From NCBI GenBank assembly GCA_002414505.1, contig DHZF01000097.1, forward strand, positions 1 through 7,754: a stretch of 7,754 bases of DNA, in the 5' to 3' direction. A program made the translations under genes and the position numbers. Below the pieces are notes generated by a model. That model was not told the DNA's origin. It worked only from the letters and a program-made list of their open reading frames with translations, and ran no database searches. This DNA is from Hyphomonas sp. UBA5111 (GTDB lineage Bacteria; Pseudomonadota; Alphaproteobacteria; Caulobacterales; Hyphomonadaceae). Shown piece after piece: positions 1-5,780 of the stretch. Positions within the stretch are counted from its first letter, which is position 1; every line of letters starts with the position of its first letter.

Positions 1-76
1 TGGGAGTCGGGGGCGGGGGCAAGGCCAAAGGGATGGGTTTCCGTCAATAGCTGTAATTGATTTTAACCAGCCCGCC
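1..76. other. Left-edge stretch without a supported gene
   Basis: All three plus frames close early, with stops at 48-50, 58-60 and 77-79, so at most the last codons of a gene lying outside the window could be present. Bases 2-37 are rich in G runs. The part around 50-70 is AT-richer. I see no start, ribosome binding site or terminator T-tract that would define a feature here. Confidence 0.5.
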
Positions 77-103
77 TGACGCCCGGCCTAGACCGGGGCG
101 TCA
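77..103 (-). terminator. Stem-loop over the stop codon of the NTF2-like gene
   Basis: Arms at 77-86 and 93-103 pair over about ten base pairs with one bulged G and a six-base loop. The loop holds most of the stop codon of the minus-strand gene. The stem is strong, but neither strand has a clear T-run right after it, so it may act as a weak terminator or as a 3'-end stabiliser. Visible as a hairpin; the function is inferred. Confidence 0.35.
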
Positions 104-549
104 TGCACGGTGGAATGCTCCTGGACGAGGTGCCAGCGGCCTGTGATCTTCTCCCAGACCTGCGACACAGCCTGGACCTGATTCATCACGCCGTCATGAT
201 GTGTGACACCGCTGAGCTGAGTAAAGAAATGGGCCGCTGCCATCTCGCGCGTACAGCGCAGATTGATCGCCGAAACGATGCTGATGTGCCAGCGCTTGAA
301 AGTATCCTCCAGGATCGGCTGCCAGAGCTGGCGGTAATCGTTCAAAGTGCGGTTCACTGAAACGTCCCGGCCGAAGTCGCTGAGTAAACGAATACAGCCC
401 GGACCCGTGAGAGGGTCATCGGCGGCTGCCAGCTGGCCTTGCGGCCAACAGCGATACCAGTCTCGGATGCGTTCGCGCACGGCGCGATCATCCGCTTCGA
501 TATGCTTCGAGCCGGAAATGAAATTATTGAGGGGCGTAACTCGTCCCAT
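88..549 (-). CDS. NTF2-like / SnoaL-like domain protein
   Basis: 153 residues, usual length for a single NTF2-fold (SnoaL/DUF4440-like) domain. The shape fits: an N-terminal helix with DDRAVRERIRDWYRCW (about 20-35), a middle helix around DYRQLWQPILEDTFKRW, then beta strands ending in a W-x-K-x-x-G-x-W stretch and EH (about 131-144), the usual last strands of these alpha+beta cones. There is no signal peptide, so it is probably cytosolic. Members include small-molecule isomerases, hydrolases and non-catalytic binders, and no residue here fixes a reaction. The ATG at 549 follows AGGAGA at a good distance, which supports this start. It stands alone: a terminator of the previous gene lies upstream and a hairpin covers its stop. 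Function unknown. Confidence 0.7.
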   Translation of the reverse strand: MGRVTPLNNFISGSKHIEADDRAVRERIRDWYRCWPQGQLAAADDPLTGPGCIRLLSDFGRDVSVNRTLNDYRQLWQPILEDTFKRWHISIVSAINLRCTREMAAAHFFTQLSGVTHHDGVMNQVQAVSQVWEKITGRWHLVQEHSTVHDAPV

Positions 550-651
550 GCAGTGTCTCCTGTCTCACAATCTTGCTGAATAAACGTGTCAGCCTTTGGC
601 GTGTTCCGGTTCGGCCGGGGAGAGACGGGGGTGATACGGTGGCGAAAATGT

Positions 652-690
652 GCCGCAAAAGAAAAGCCCCGCTTCCAAAGAAGCGGGGCT
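652..690 (-). terminator. Rho-independent terminator of the lipoprotein gene
   Basis: A perfect ten-base-pair stem (665-674 with 681-690, arm AGCCCCGCTT) closes a six-base loop. Read on the minus strand it is followed at once by TTTTCTTTT, a classic intrinsic terminator. It lies 27 bp beyond the stop of the lipoprotein gene. The plus strand has no T-run after the stem, so it is one-directional. Confidence 0.9.
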
Positions 691-716
691 CACCATCACT
701 CTACTACCTCGGCTGC

Positions 717-1055
717 TTACCAGCGCGAGCTGTCATACGGGTAGCGGTCATAGATGTCGGCGCGGCCATCGCCATCCGCATCTTTTTCATCCGCCTGGTC
801 TTTCACGCCGGGCATGTCGCAATCCTCGGATTCCGTACAGCCTTTTGCAGCGCCGGCAGACCCGCCCAGAACCGCGCCAATCGCAGCGCCTCGGCCAGCA
901 TCGCCATCGCCGACATTGTTACCGATCGCGGCGCCAGCGACGGCCCCTGCTGCGGCGCCAACTGCGGCGTTGCGTTCCGTCGTACCCGTTTGCGTACAGG
1001 CGGCCAGAGCAAGGGCGCTGGCGCCAATGGCGGCAAGTTTCAGATAAGCGGTCAT
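717..1055 (-). CDS. Glycine-zipper lipoprotein with thrombospondin type-3/EF-hand-like tail
   Basis: 112 residues. The N-terminus is a lipoprotein signal with lipobox LAAC, lipidated Cys at 20, and Thr at +2, which fits outer-membrane sorting. A glycine zipper follows: Gly at 33, 37, 41, 45, 49 and again at 56, 60, 64, 68, 72, all exactly four apart, as in membrane-inserting or oligomerising 2TM zipper proteins. Two Cys (73, 79) come before an acidic tail whose residues 92-103 (DADGDGRADIYD) fit the EF-hand/thrombospondin type-3 calcium loop, with Pro at 106. The ATG at 1055 is chosen because an AAAGGA site precedes it and the signal peptide begins there; the open frame extends to 1118 but adds only a charged non-signal stretch. 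It ends before a strong terminator. Role unknown; envelope structure or calcium binding is inference. Confidence 0.8.
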   Translation of the reverse strand: MTAYLKLAAIGASALALAACTQTGTTERNAAVGAAAGAVAGAAIGNNVGDGDAGRGAAIGAVLGGSAGAAKGCTESEDCDMPGVKDQADEKDADGDGRADIYDRYPYDSSRW

Positions 1056-1070
1056 AGGACATTCCTTTCC
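1056..1070 (-). promoter_or_regulatory. Ribosome binding site with self-complementary leader
   Basis: Just upstream of the lipoprotein ATG the minus strand reads GGAAAGGAATGTCCT. The AAAGGA Shine-Dalgarno decides the start at 1055. AGGA and TCCT could pair across a three-base loop and partly hide the site. A similar arrangement occurs before the two small secreted-protein genes at 6074 and 6548. The binding site is clear; the hairpin is speculative. Confidence 0.4.
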
Positions 1071-1102
1071 GTTGTGTACGGGGCAGAAACGTCTTCTTTT
1101 CG

Positions 1103-1116
1103 GCTTGGTTCCAAGC
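1103..1116. promoter_or_regulatory. 14-bp dyad upstream of the lipoprotein gene
   Basis: GCTTGG and CCAAGC form perfect six-base arms around two bases (TT on the plus strand) in the 99-bp gap between the metallo-hydrolase stop and the lipoprotein start. A two-base centre cannot form a hairpin loop without opening the stem, so a protein operator is likelier than a terminator. I could not place a convincing promoter in this gap. Confidence 0.3.
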
Positions 1117-1154
1117 AATTTCAGAGACTTGCCGGATCGTAATGCGGAACTCCG

Positions 1155-1889
1155 TCAGCTCCAGCGTTTGGCGAGCTTCTGGTCTGTCGCGTCCGCATCC
1201 TGTGTTGCGGCGCCTTGGTATCCGGTGATCGAGTCCGCGACGAAGGGATTGTCCTGCCGTTCCTGACCGAAGGTGGACAGGGGGCCGTGGCCCGGTACGA
1301 AGCGCATCTCATTGCCCAGCGGCCAGAGCTTGCCGGTGATCGAGTCGATCAGCTGCTGGTGATTGCCGCGCGGAAAATCGGTCCGGCCGATGGAGCCGCG
1401 GAACAGGACATCGCCGACAAACGCCAACGCGCCATCCTTGTGATAGATCACGACATGGCCCGGTGTGTGACCGGGGCAGTGGGCAACGCCGAATTTATTG
1501 CCGGCCAGTTCCAGTTCATCGCCATCCTGCAAATAGCGGTCCGGCTTCACATTGCGGCCGTCTGTAATGCCATATTTGGCGCCCTGGGCTTCCAGCTCGT
1601 CCAGCAGCCATTGATCATCTTCATGCGGGCCGATGATCGGGCAACCGGTGCGCTCGGACACTTCGGTCGCCGCGCCGGCATGGTCGAGATGGCCATGCGT
1701 CAGCCAGACGCCGACGATCTTCACGCCGAACTGTTGGGCCGCGCCCATCAATTTGTCGACCTCGCCGCCCGGATCGATGAACACCCCTTCCATCGTGTCG
1801 GTGGACCAGATCATCGACGTGTTCTGCTGCAGCGGCGTCACAGGGATGATGCGGATTTCGAGCTTCGGCTGGGGGGCATGGTCTGTCAT
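1155..1889 (-). CDS. MBL-fold metallo-hydrolase, YcbL/glyoxalase II-like
   Basis: 244 residues with the full metallo-beta-lactamase metal set: THGHLDH (His65, His67, Asp69, His70), His141 in CPGHTPGH, Asp160 in GD, and His201 in PGHG, so it should bind two metal ions. The order and the late ER-x-x-NPF stretch (210-216) match the YcbL-type hydrolases, close to glyoxalase II but without the separate C-terminal glutathione-binding domain. A thioester such as S-lactoylglutathione is a plausible substrate, unproven. It is about 30 residues longer than E. coli YcbL, as I recall that protein, because of a polar C-terminal tail. There is no signal peptide, so cytosolic. The ATG at 1889 has only a weak ribosome binding site. 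It is transcribed divergently from the M48 protease gene, and a dyad at 1955-1977 lies between them. Confidence 0.9.
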   Translation of the reverse strand: MTDHAPQPKLEIRIIPVTPLQQNTSMIWSTDTMEGVFIDPGGEVDKLMGAAQQFGVKIVGVWLTHGHLDHAGAATEVSERTGCPIIGPHEDDQWLLDELEAQGAKYGITDGRNVKPDRYLQDGDELELAGNKFGVAHCPGHTPGHVVIYHKDGALAFVGDVLFRGSIGRTDFPRGNHQQLIDSITGKLWPLGNEMRFVPGHGPLSTFGQERQDNPFVADSITGYQGAATQDADATDQKLAKRWS

Positions 1890-1954
1890 GCTTCAGAAAT
1901 AGCGTCCGGAGAGGCCTTCGTGAAGGTGCAAGCGTGCTTTCCCTTGCGACGGGT

Positions 1955-1977
1955 CTTGGTTTAAACGGTTTACCAAG
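1955..1977. promoter_or_regulatory. Inverted repeat between metallo-hydrolase and M48 protease genes
   Basis: CTTGGT and ACCAAG are perfect six-base arms separated by eleven bases, with a smaller AAACGGTTT dyad inside (1963-1971). The element sits in the 109-bp divergent intergenic region, 21 bp before the protease ATG. Its position suggests an operator acting on one or both genes. I did not find a clear -35/-10 pair to go with it. Confidence 0.35.
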
Positions 1978-1986
1978 CAGATTTGA

Positions 1987-1992
1987 CGGAGA
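1987..1992 (+). promoter_or_regulatory. Ribosome binding site of the M48 protease gene
   Basis: CGGAGA lies six bases before the ATG at 1999. An in-frame TTG at 1993 would be directly next to this site and too close for initiation, so the site selects the ATG at 1999. Confidence 0.6.
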
Positions 1993-1998
1993 TTGCTC

Positions 1999-2979
1999 AT
2001 GCGCCTGCCGCGTTATGCCTATGGCCACAAGACCCGCAGAAGCGGGCTGGGCGGCCTGTTGCGTAGCCGGTTCAGCCTGATCCTGGTCGGCCTGTTCCTC
2101 ATCTTTCTCTACTGGCAGGCGAACCAGACCGAAGTGCCATTCTCGGGCCGCAAGCAGCTGAACACGGTCTCCATCGAGAAAGAGGTCGAGTTGGGCCAGC
2201 AATCCTATGTCCAGATCCTGAACCAGGAGCAGCAGCAGGGAAATGATGTCCTGTGCGCGGACGGAAACACTTGTGACGGCGCCGAAGCGGAGTACACGCA
2301 AGCCGTCCGCGAGATCGGTGTCAGGCTGCAGCGCGCGGCTATCGAACTAGAGCAGGAACTCCTGCGAGACGGCGCCTCCTTCACGCCGGTCGCCGACCAG
2401 TTCGACTGGACCTATTATGTCGTGGACTCGTCCACGCCCAACGCCTTCTGCCTGCCGGGGGGCTATGTCGCCATCTATACCGGCATCCTCGACATCACCG
2501 GCAATCATGACGGTCAGGTCGACACCGACGATATCAGTGATCTCGACAAGCTGGCCGTGGTGATGGGGCATGAGATTGGCCACGCCCTGGCCCATCATGG
2601 CGCTGAGCGGGTCAGCCAGCAGCGTGTTGTCCAGTTCGGGCAGATCGCCGTCGGCGTAGGCCTTGGCGACATGGACGCCTCGCAACAGCGCGCCATCATG
2701 CAGGCCTTCGGCATCGCGGCGCAGGGCGGCATGCTGGCCTATTCCCGCAAGCATGAGACCGAAGCGGACAAGATCGGCCTCGATCTGCTCGTGCGCGCCT
2801 GTTACGATCCGCGCGAAGCGCCGGATCTGTGGGAACGGATGGGACAGATTGGCAGCGGCCAGCGCCCGCCGGAATGGATGTCCACCCACCCGGCCTCTGA
2901 AACACGGGCCGAGAATTTCCGGGAATGGATGCCGGACGCCATTGCGGAATACGAACGCCGTTGCGGCGCTCTGGGCTAG
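1999..2979 (+). CDS. Membrane-anchored M48 family zinc metalloprotease
   Basis: 326 residues. A basic N-terminus and one hydrophobic segment (about 25-39) anchor it in the inner membrane, with the catalytic part probably periplasmic. The zinc motif is HEIGH (His191, Glu192, His195); Glu253 in HETEAD fits the third ligand position of M48 enzymes (E-x-x-A-D). NAFCLPGG (148-155) and STHP with Arg303 (295-303) are typical flanking motifs of the BepA/LoiP/Oma1-like group, which degrade or help fold envelope proteins. Odd point: between the strand ending YTGILD and the HEIGH helix lies an acidic insertion whose residues 167-178 resemble an EF-hand loop (Asn169, Asp171, Gly172, Asp175, Asp178, but Thr at position 1). 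It has five Cys. The stop overlaps the convergent DUF218 stop. Family call firm, substrate unknown. Confidence 0.92.
   Translation: MRLPRYAYGHKTRRSGLGGLLRSRFSLILVGLFLIFLYWQANQTEVPFSGRKQLNTVSIEKEVELGQQSYVQILNQEQQQGNDVLCADGNTCDGAEAEYTQAVREIGVRLQRAAIELEQELLRDGASFTPVADQFDWTYYVVDSSTPNAFCLPGGYVAIYTGILDITGNHDGQVDTDDISDLDKLAVVMGHEIGHALAHHGAERVSQQRVVQFGQIAVGVGLGDMDASQQRAIMQAFGIAAQGGMLAYSRKHETEADKIGLDLLVRACYDPREAPDLWERMGQIGSGQRPPEWMSTHPASETRAENFREWMPDAIAEYERRCGALG
2976..2979. other. Shared stop: two convergent genes end in one CTAG
   Basis: The plus-strand protease stop TAG is 2977-2979 and the minus-strand DUF218 stop TAG is the complement of 2976-2978. The genes therefore overlap tail to tail by four bases, leaving no room for a terminator between them. 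Confidence 0.95.
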
Positions 2980-3596
2980 GCGCCCTCTTCGTCCCCGCGC
3001 AGGCGGTCGATGATCGCATCCCGCCAGCTTTCAGGCATCAGGAACAGCGCCCAAGCGCCGGCCTCGTAATGCGCGCGGCGCCAGATATCCAGCGGGTTGT
3101 ATCCCCCCGGAGGGCAAGCGGCGAACGCCTTGGGCTGGTCGCCCGGATGGCTGGCATAGATCGCCTTGGCACGCAGGACGTGCATGCAGTTCGAGATGAA
3201 GACGATCTTGCCACTGTCGGCGGCGCTGGTCGTATTGGCAAGGTTTTCCAGACCGGAGATCGTGTCCCGGCTTTCAACGTCGGCACTGATCCTGGCGGCC
3301 TCTCCGGACCGGCGCGCCGCAAGCAGGGCCATCTCCTGGCTGCCGAGTCGGCCTTCCTGCGGGCGATGGCCGCCGACCATTTTCAACTGGTCGAGCCTGC
3401 CGGCCTTCAGCAGGGCGAGACCCTTGTCGATGCGCGCCGAGGCATCTGCGGCATTGTCGGTATAGAAGATGATCCCGCGTCCGCCGGACAGCTTGTTGGT
3501 CTGGTCCGAAAGCCGGGTGACGCCCCAGAAGAGAAGCGTTGCCACCAGGTCCGCGATGACCAGCCAGATCAGCAATGTTCGGATGCGTCGAATCAC
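2976..3596 (-). CDS. DUF218 (YdcF/SanA/ElyC-like) single-pass membrane protein
   Basis: 206 residues from a GTG start. One membrane segment (about 7-26) is followed by a DUF218 domain: the RI-x-KG-x-x-LL-x-x-G stretch near 55-66, a VGGH turn (74-77), an E-S-x-D-T stretch (108-112) with Asn118, and the KIVFISN strand (130-136). Family members such as SanA and ElyC are linked to envelope and peptidoglycan maintenance, with no firmly defined reaction. The frame stays open to an ATG at 3656, but that ATG has no Shine-Dalgarno, the added 20 residues are Gly/Ser/Pro-rich with more A/T third bases, and an eight-base-pair stem-loop lies inside them. I therefore prefer GTG 3596, although its own ribosome site (GGTGA) is weak. 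Lies downstream of NUDIX on the same strand and may be co-transcribed. Fold confident, start uncertain. Confidence 0.78.
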   Translation of the reverse strand: MIRRIRTLLIWLVIADLVATLLFWGVTRLSDQTNKLSGGRGIIFYTDNAADASARIDKGLALLKAGRLDQLKMVGGHRPQEGRLGSQEMALLAARRSGEAARISADVESRDTISGLENLANTTSAADSGKIVFISNCMHVLRAKAIYASHPGDQPKAFAACPPGGYNPLDIWRRAHYEAGAWALFLMPESWRDAIIDRLRGDEEGA

Positions 3597-3612
3597 ACCG
3601 CTATAATCACCA

Positions 3613-3638
3613 CTTGGCTCCGGCCCGCTAGAGCCAAG
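3613..3638. repeat. Stem-loop between NUDIX and DUF218 genes
   Basis: CTTGGCTC and GAGCCAAG form a perfect eight-base-pair stem around a ten-base loop. Neither strand has a T-run afterwards, so it is not a standard terminator. If DUF218 starts at 3596 this hairpin lies in its leader and could act as an attenuator, an RNA processing site or an operator. Confidence 0.4.
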
Positions 3639-3666
3639 CCGCAACACACACTGCATATTTGCAGTT

Positions 3667-4092
3667 TCAGGACGGGTTGGACATCCGGTCCAGTGCGGTC
3701 AGATAATCGCGAACCGGCGTAGTCAGCGCGTCGGGCAGATTGTCCAGCGCATACCAGCCCCAGCCGCCATGCTTTTGCGGTTCCATCACGCGCGGCTCGC
3801 CGGACACGATCCGGGCGGAATAGACCGGCGCGACCCAATGCTTGCCGTCGCCCTTGTCGATGGTCTCGGCGATACAGGCGAGCCCGGTCAGCTCGATCTG
3901 GATGCCAAGCTCTTCCTCGATTTCCCGGCGAGCGGTGTCCTCGGCGCGTTCACCGAAATCGATCTTGCCGCCCGGCAGGCCCCATGCGCCGGCTTCCGGC
4001 TCCTTCAGGCGCTGGATCAGCAACAGGCGGCCGTCTTCGTCATGGATCGCGGCGCCGCAGCCCGCGCCGGGCAAGGAAACAGAATCGGTCAT
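3667..4092 (-). CDS. NUDIX hydrolase
   Basis: 141 residues, a single compact NUDIX domain. The Nudix box is complete at residues 42-64: Gly42, Glu48, then REIEEELGI with Arg56, Glu57, Glu60, Glu61 and Gly63, the magnesium-binding helix that cleaves X-linked nucleoside diphosphates. It is preceded by the usual AWGLPGGK strand-turn (36-43). The substrate cannot be read from the sequence; family members act on ADP-ribose, oxidised or non-standard nucleotides and similar compounds. The start is the ATG at 4092, with no clear Shine-Dalgarno. It is divergent from the DUF302 gene, with a 7-base-arm inverted repeat in between, and lies just upstream of DUF218 on the same strand. Cytosolic; probably a house-cleaning or nucleotide salvage enzyme by family analogy. 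Confidence 0.92.
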   Translation of the reverse strand: MTDSVSLPGAGCGAAIHDEDGRLLLIQRLKEPEAGAWGLPGGKIDFGERAEDTARREIEEELGIQIELTGLACIAETIDKGDGKHWVAPVYSARIVSGEPRVMEPQKHGGWGWYALDNLPDALTTPVRDYLTALDRMSNPS

Positions 4093-4108
4093 AGGGAGAG
4101 TCTACAAC

Positions 4109-4132
4109 CATCCCTTGCCAATTGCAGGGATG
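4109..4132. promoter_or_regulatory. Inverted repeat in the NUDIX/DUF302 divergent gap
   Basis: CATCCCT and AGGGATG are perfect seven-base arms ten bases apart, with a CAATTG palindrome between them. It lies 16 bp upstream of the NUDIX ATG and 87 bp upstream of the DUF302 ATG. No T-run follows on either strand, so an operator is likelier than a terminator. Confidence 0.38.
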
Positions 4133-4160
4133 AAAAGGAACTCAATCGGGCTCGCTCGCA

Positions 4161-4188
4161 TTGCGTTTCTTTCCAATTCAACTAGCCT
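4161..4188 (+). promoter_or_regulatory. Weak sigma70-like promoter candidate for DUF302-VOC
   Basis: TTGCGT (4161-4166) and TAGCCT (4183-4188) are 16 bp apart on the plus strand, 31 bp before the DUF302 ATG. Each box matches only part of the consensus, so this is a placement guess. Confidence 0.25.
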
Positions 4189-4219
4189 TTCCCCAGGCAC
4201 GCTCTCGGAGATTTTCGAT

Positions 4220-4606
4220 ATGGCCTATACGATCACTCGCACCCTTGATGGCATCTCGCTGGAAGAGGCTGACCGGCGCACGCGCGCGGCGCTCTCGGAC
4301 AAGGGCTTTGGCGTACTCACCGAAATCGATGTGAAGGCGACGATGAAGAAGAAGCTGGACGCCGACATGCCCGGCTATCTCATCCTCGGTGCGTGCAATC
4401 CGGACATGGCCTACAAGGCGATCGGGATGGAGCCGCGGGTCGGAGCGATGCTGCCCTGCAATGTCATCCTGCGCGAAGTGGAGGGTGGCATTGAGGTTAG
4501 TGCCATTGATCCTGTTGCCTCCATGCAGGCGATTGAGAACAGCGAGCTGCACAGCGTGGCGGGGCAGGTCCGCGACATGCTGGCGGAGGCCGTGGGCGCG
4601 ATCTAG
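4220..4606 (+). CDS. DUF302 domain protein
   Basis: 128 residues, the normal size for a stand-alone DUF302 domain. Diagnostic stretches are KGFGVLTEIDV (28-38), a KKKL segment, YLILGACNP (53-61) and the GAMLPCNV strand (75-82), with the conserved Cys at 59 and 80. There is no signal peptide, so cytosolic. The family has no well-established biochemical role; the two conserved cysteines hint at metal or redox chemistry, which is inference. The frame is open far upstream, but CGGAG at 4206-4210 sits nine bases before the ATG at 4220 and the domain starts there; the upstream part overlaps the NUDIX gene in antisense and is spurious. The VOC gene follows 29 bp later on the same strand, so the two are probably co-transcribed. 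Confidence 0.88.
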   Translation: MAYTITRTLDGISLEEADRRTRAALSDKGFGVLTEIDVKATMKKKLDADMPGYLILGACNPDMAYKAIGMEPRVGAMLPCNVILREVEGGIEVSAIDPVASMQAIENSELHSVAGQVRDMLAEAVGAI

Positions 4607-4635
4607 GCGCCGGAAACCTGGTAGGGGGGTATGTC

Positions 4636-5034
4636 ATGGCAAAAGTGATCGGGCTCGGCGGATTGTTCTTCCTGTGCAAGGACGTCGACGCCACACGGGC
4701 ATGGTATACGCGCGTTCTGGGAGTCGAGATTGACGAGTATGGCGGCGCAAGCTTCTCGCAGGCCGATGCCGCAGTGCAGTTTCCCAAAGGAGCGCGGACA
4801 ATCTGGGCGCCGTTCAAGGCGGAAAGCGACTATTTCAAACCCTCAGACAGCGATTTCATGATGAATTTGATGGTCGACGACCTCGACGCCATGATCGAGC
4901 AGATCAAGGCTGAAAATGTTGAACTGGAGGGCGGCCCTATGACCGAGAGCTACGGCAAGTTCGCCTGGGTCATGGATCCGGATGGCCGCAAGGTCGAGCT
5001 CTGGCAGCCGATTGAGTCCACTCCGGCCATGTGA
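4636..5034 (+). CDS. VOC-superfamily (glyoxalase/bleomycin-resistance fold) protein
   Basis: 132 residues with two beta-alpha-beta-beta-beta halves, about 5-60 and 72-126. The first opens with a strand LGGLFFL and the helix AWYTRVLGVEI. The second has MMNLMVDDLDAMIEQI, then WVMDPDGRKVELWQP, where Glu121 sits at the usual C-terminal metal-ligand position of VOC proteins. Members range from glyoxalase I and ring-cleaving dioxygenases to antibiotic-binding proteins, and nothing here fixes the substrate. The ATG at 4636 follows the purine-rich TAGGGGGGT. It probably forms an operon with the DUF302 gene 29 bp upstream, and it converges on the ExoD-like gene with a 9-bp gap and no visible terminator. 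Family call strong, function unassigned. Confidence 0.9.
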   Translation: MAKVIGLGGLFFLCKDVDATRAWYTRVLGVEIDEYGGASFSQADAAVQFPKGARTIWAPFKAESDYFKPSDSDFMMNLMVDDLDAMIEQIKAENVELEGGPMTESYGKFAWVMDPDGRKVELWQPIESTPAM

Positions 5035-5043
5035 TCCGGTCCC

Positions 5044-5655
5044 TCAGAACCAGCCTGCGACCTTGTCCCAGGGCACGAAGAGGATGGTGATGGTCACGGC
5101 CGCTGCGGTAGCGGCAAAGCCTGCCAGCATCAGGGCGCCATCGCGCGCCACAAGCGCAAGTCCAAAAAGAACGATGGCCGCGCCCGGCGCCGCGACGGCG
5201 AACGGCACGAGTTCAAGCGGAATCATGAGCAAGGCAAGAATCGAAACGGCGACCGCCGCCAGATAGGTTGCGGGTTTGCCCGTCGCCCAAGCGAGGCGTT
5301 CGGTAATCATCCGGTCGATCCGCTTCAGCCAGGGTTTTACATTGTCCTCGGCCTCTTCAAGCTTTGAGGCCTCGATGGATTGCTTCTCCACAAAGGACGG
5401 CATCCAGATATGGTCCGCGCCAATCAGGATCTGCATGCTGAACAGCAGGATGACCAGGCCGACCACGGCGGGCAGGCCCGGAATGGCGCCTATGGGCGGC
5501 AGCACGACCAGCAGGCCCAGCAAAGTGATGATGGGGCCGAAGGAGCGGTGGCCGAACATGTCGAGCAGATCTCCTACGGAAATCTTCCCGTCACCGCCTT
5601 CCTCGATGGCGGTTTCCAGTACATTTTCCAGCGGGTCGCTTTGTGATGCAGCCAT
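5044..5655 (-). CDS. ExoD-family integral membrane protein
   Basis: 203 residues. A short soluble N-terminus with IEEGGDGKISVGDLLDMFGHRSFG (17-40, GD-K-IS-x-GDLL being the ExoD-like part) leads into hydrophobic segments at about 39-59 and 61-80. After a charged cytosolic or periplasmic loop (90-127) come three more at about 129-150, 152-170 and 174-194. This layout and the P-P-x-G-x-x-PG turn after the first segment are typical of ExoD, named from rhizobial exopolysaccharide mutants, whose molecular role is still unclear. The open frame extends to 5739, but the ATG at 5655 is preceded by GAGGAAGG and begins the domain, and the extra upstream residues run into the terminator of the next gene. 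Expressed alone, as far as can be seen. Inner membrane. Confidence 0.85.
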   Translation of the reverse strand: MAASQSDPLENVLETAIEEGGDGKISVGDLLDMFGHRSFGPIITLLGLLVVLPPIGAIPGLPAVVGLVILLFSMQILIGADHIWMPSFVEKQSIEASKLEEAEDNVKPWLKRIDRMITERLAWATGKPATYLAAVAVSILALLMIPLELVPFAVAAPGAAIVLFGLALVARDGALMLAGFAATAAAVTITILFVPWDKVAGWF

Positions 5656-5714
5656 GTCCTTCCTCAATTCTGCCGACTGTAACGCACAAAGCCGGGGTAG
5701 GTTCGCGCGCAGGC

Positions 5715-5749
5715 AAAAAAAAGGCCGTCTGGCAAACACCAGAACGGCC
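5715..5749 (-). terminator. Rho-independent terminator of the CC_3452-like gene
   Basis: On the minus strand a ten-base-pair GC-rich stem (5739-5749 with 5723-5732, one bulged base) closes a six-base loop and is followed directly by eight T (5715-5722). It lies 31 bp beyond the stop of the small secreted-protein gene and insulates the ExoD-like gene downstream. Confidence 0.9.
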
Positions 5750-5780
5750 CGAGGAGAGGACTGCTAACCAGTCGAGAGAG

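Noticed and set aside
2..37. Possible G-quadruplex in the G-rich left edge
   Set aside because: Forming four runs of three G over this span needs at least one ten-base loop, outside the usual 1-7 range, and nothing functional lies next to it in the window.
1215..1964. 249-codon open frame on the plus strand opposite the metallo-hydrolase gene
   Set aside because: It is the mirror of a well-conserved MBL-fold gene in GC-rich DNA, has no recognisable domain and no ribosome site, and runs through the divergent promoter region.
1621..2301. 226-codon minus-strand frame across the hydrolase/protease boundary
   Set aside because: Overlaps the N-terminal halves of two confident genes in other frames and spans their divergent control region.
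2925..3722. 265-codon open frame on the plus strand opposite DUF218
   Set aside because: Antisense shadow: it starts inside the protease gene, covers the DUF218 gene and has no family features.
1155..5034. Methylglyoxal detoxification cluster (glyoxalase II-like plus VOC/glyoxalase I-like)
   Set aside because: The two genes are over 2.7 kb apart, in different units and orientations, and both superfamilies are too broad to assign this pathway.
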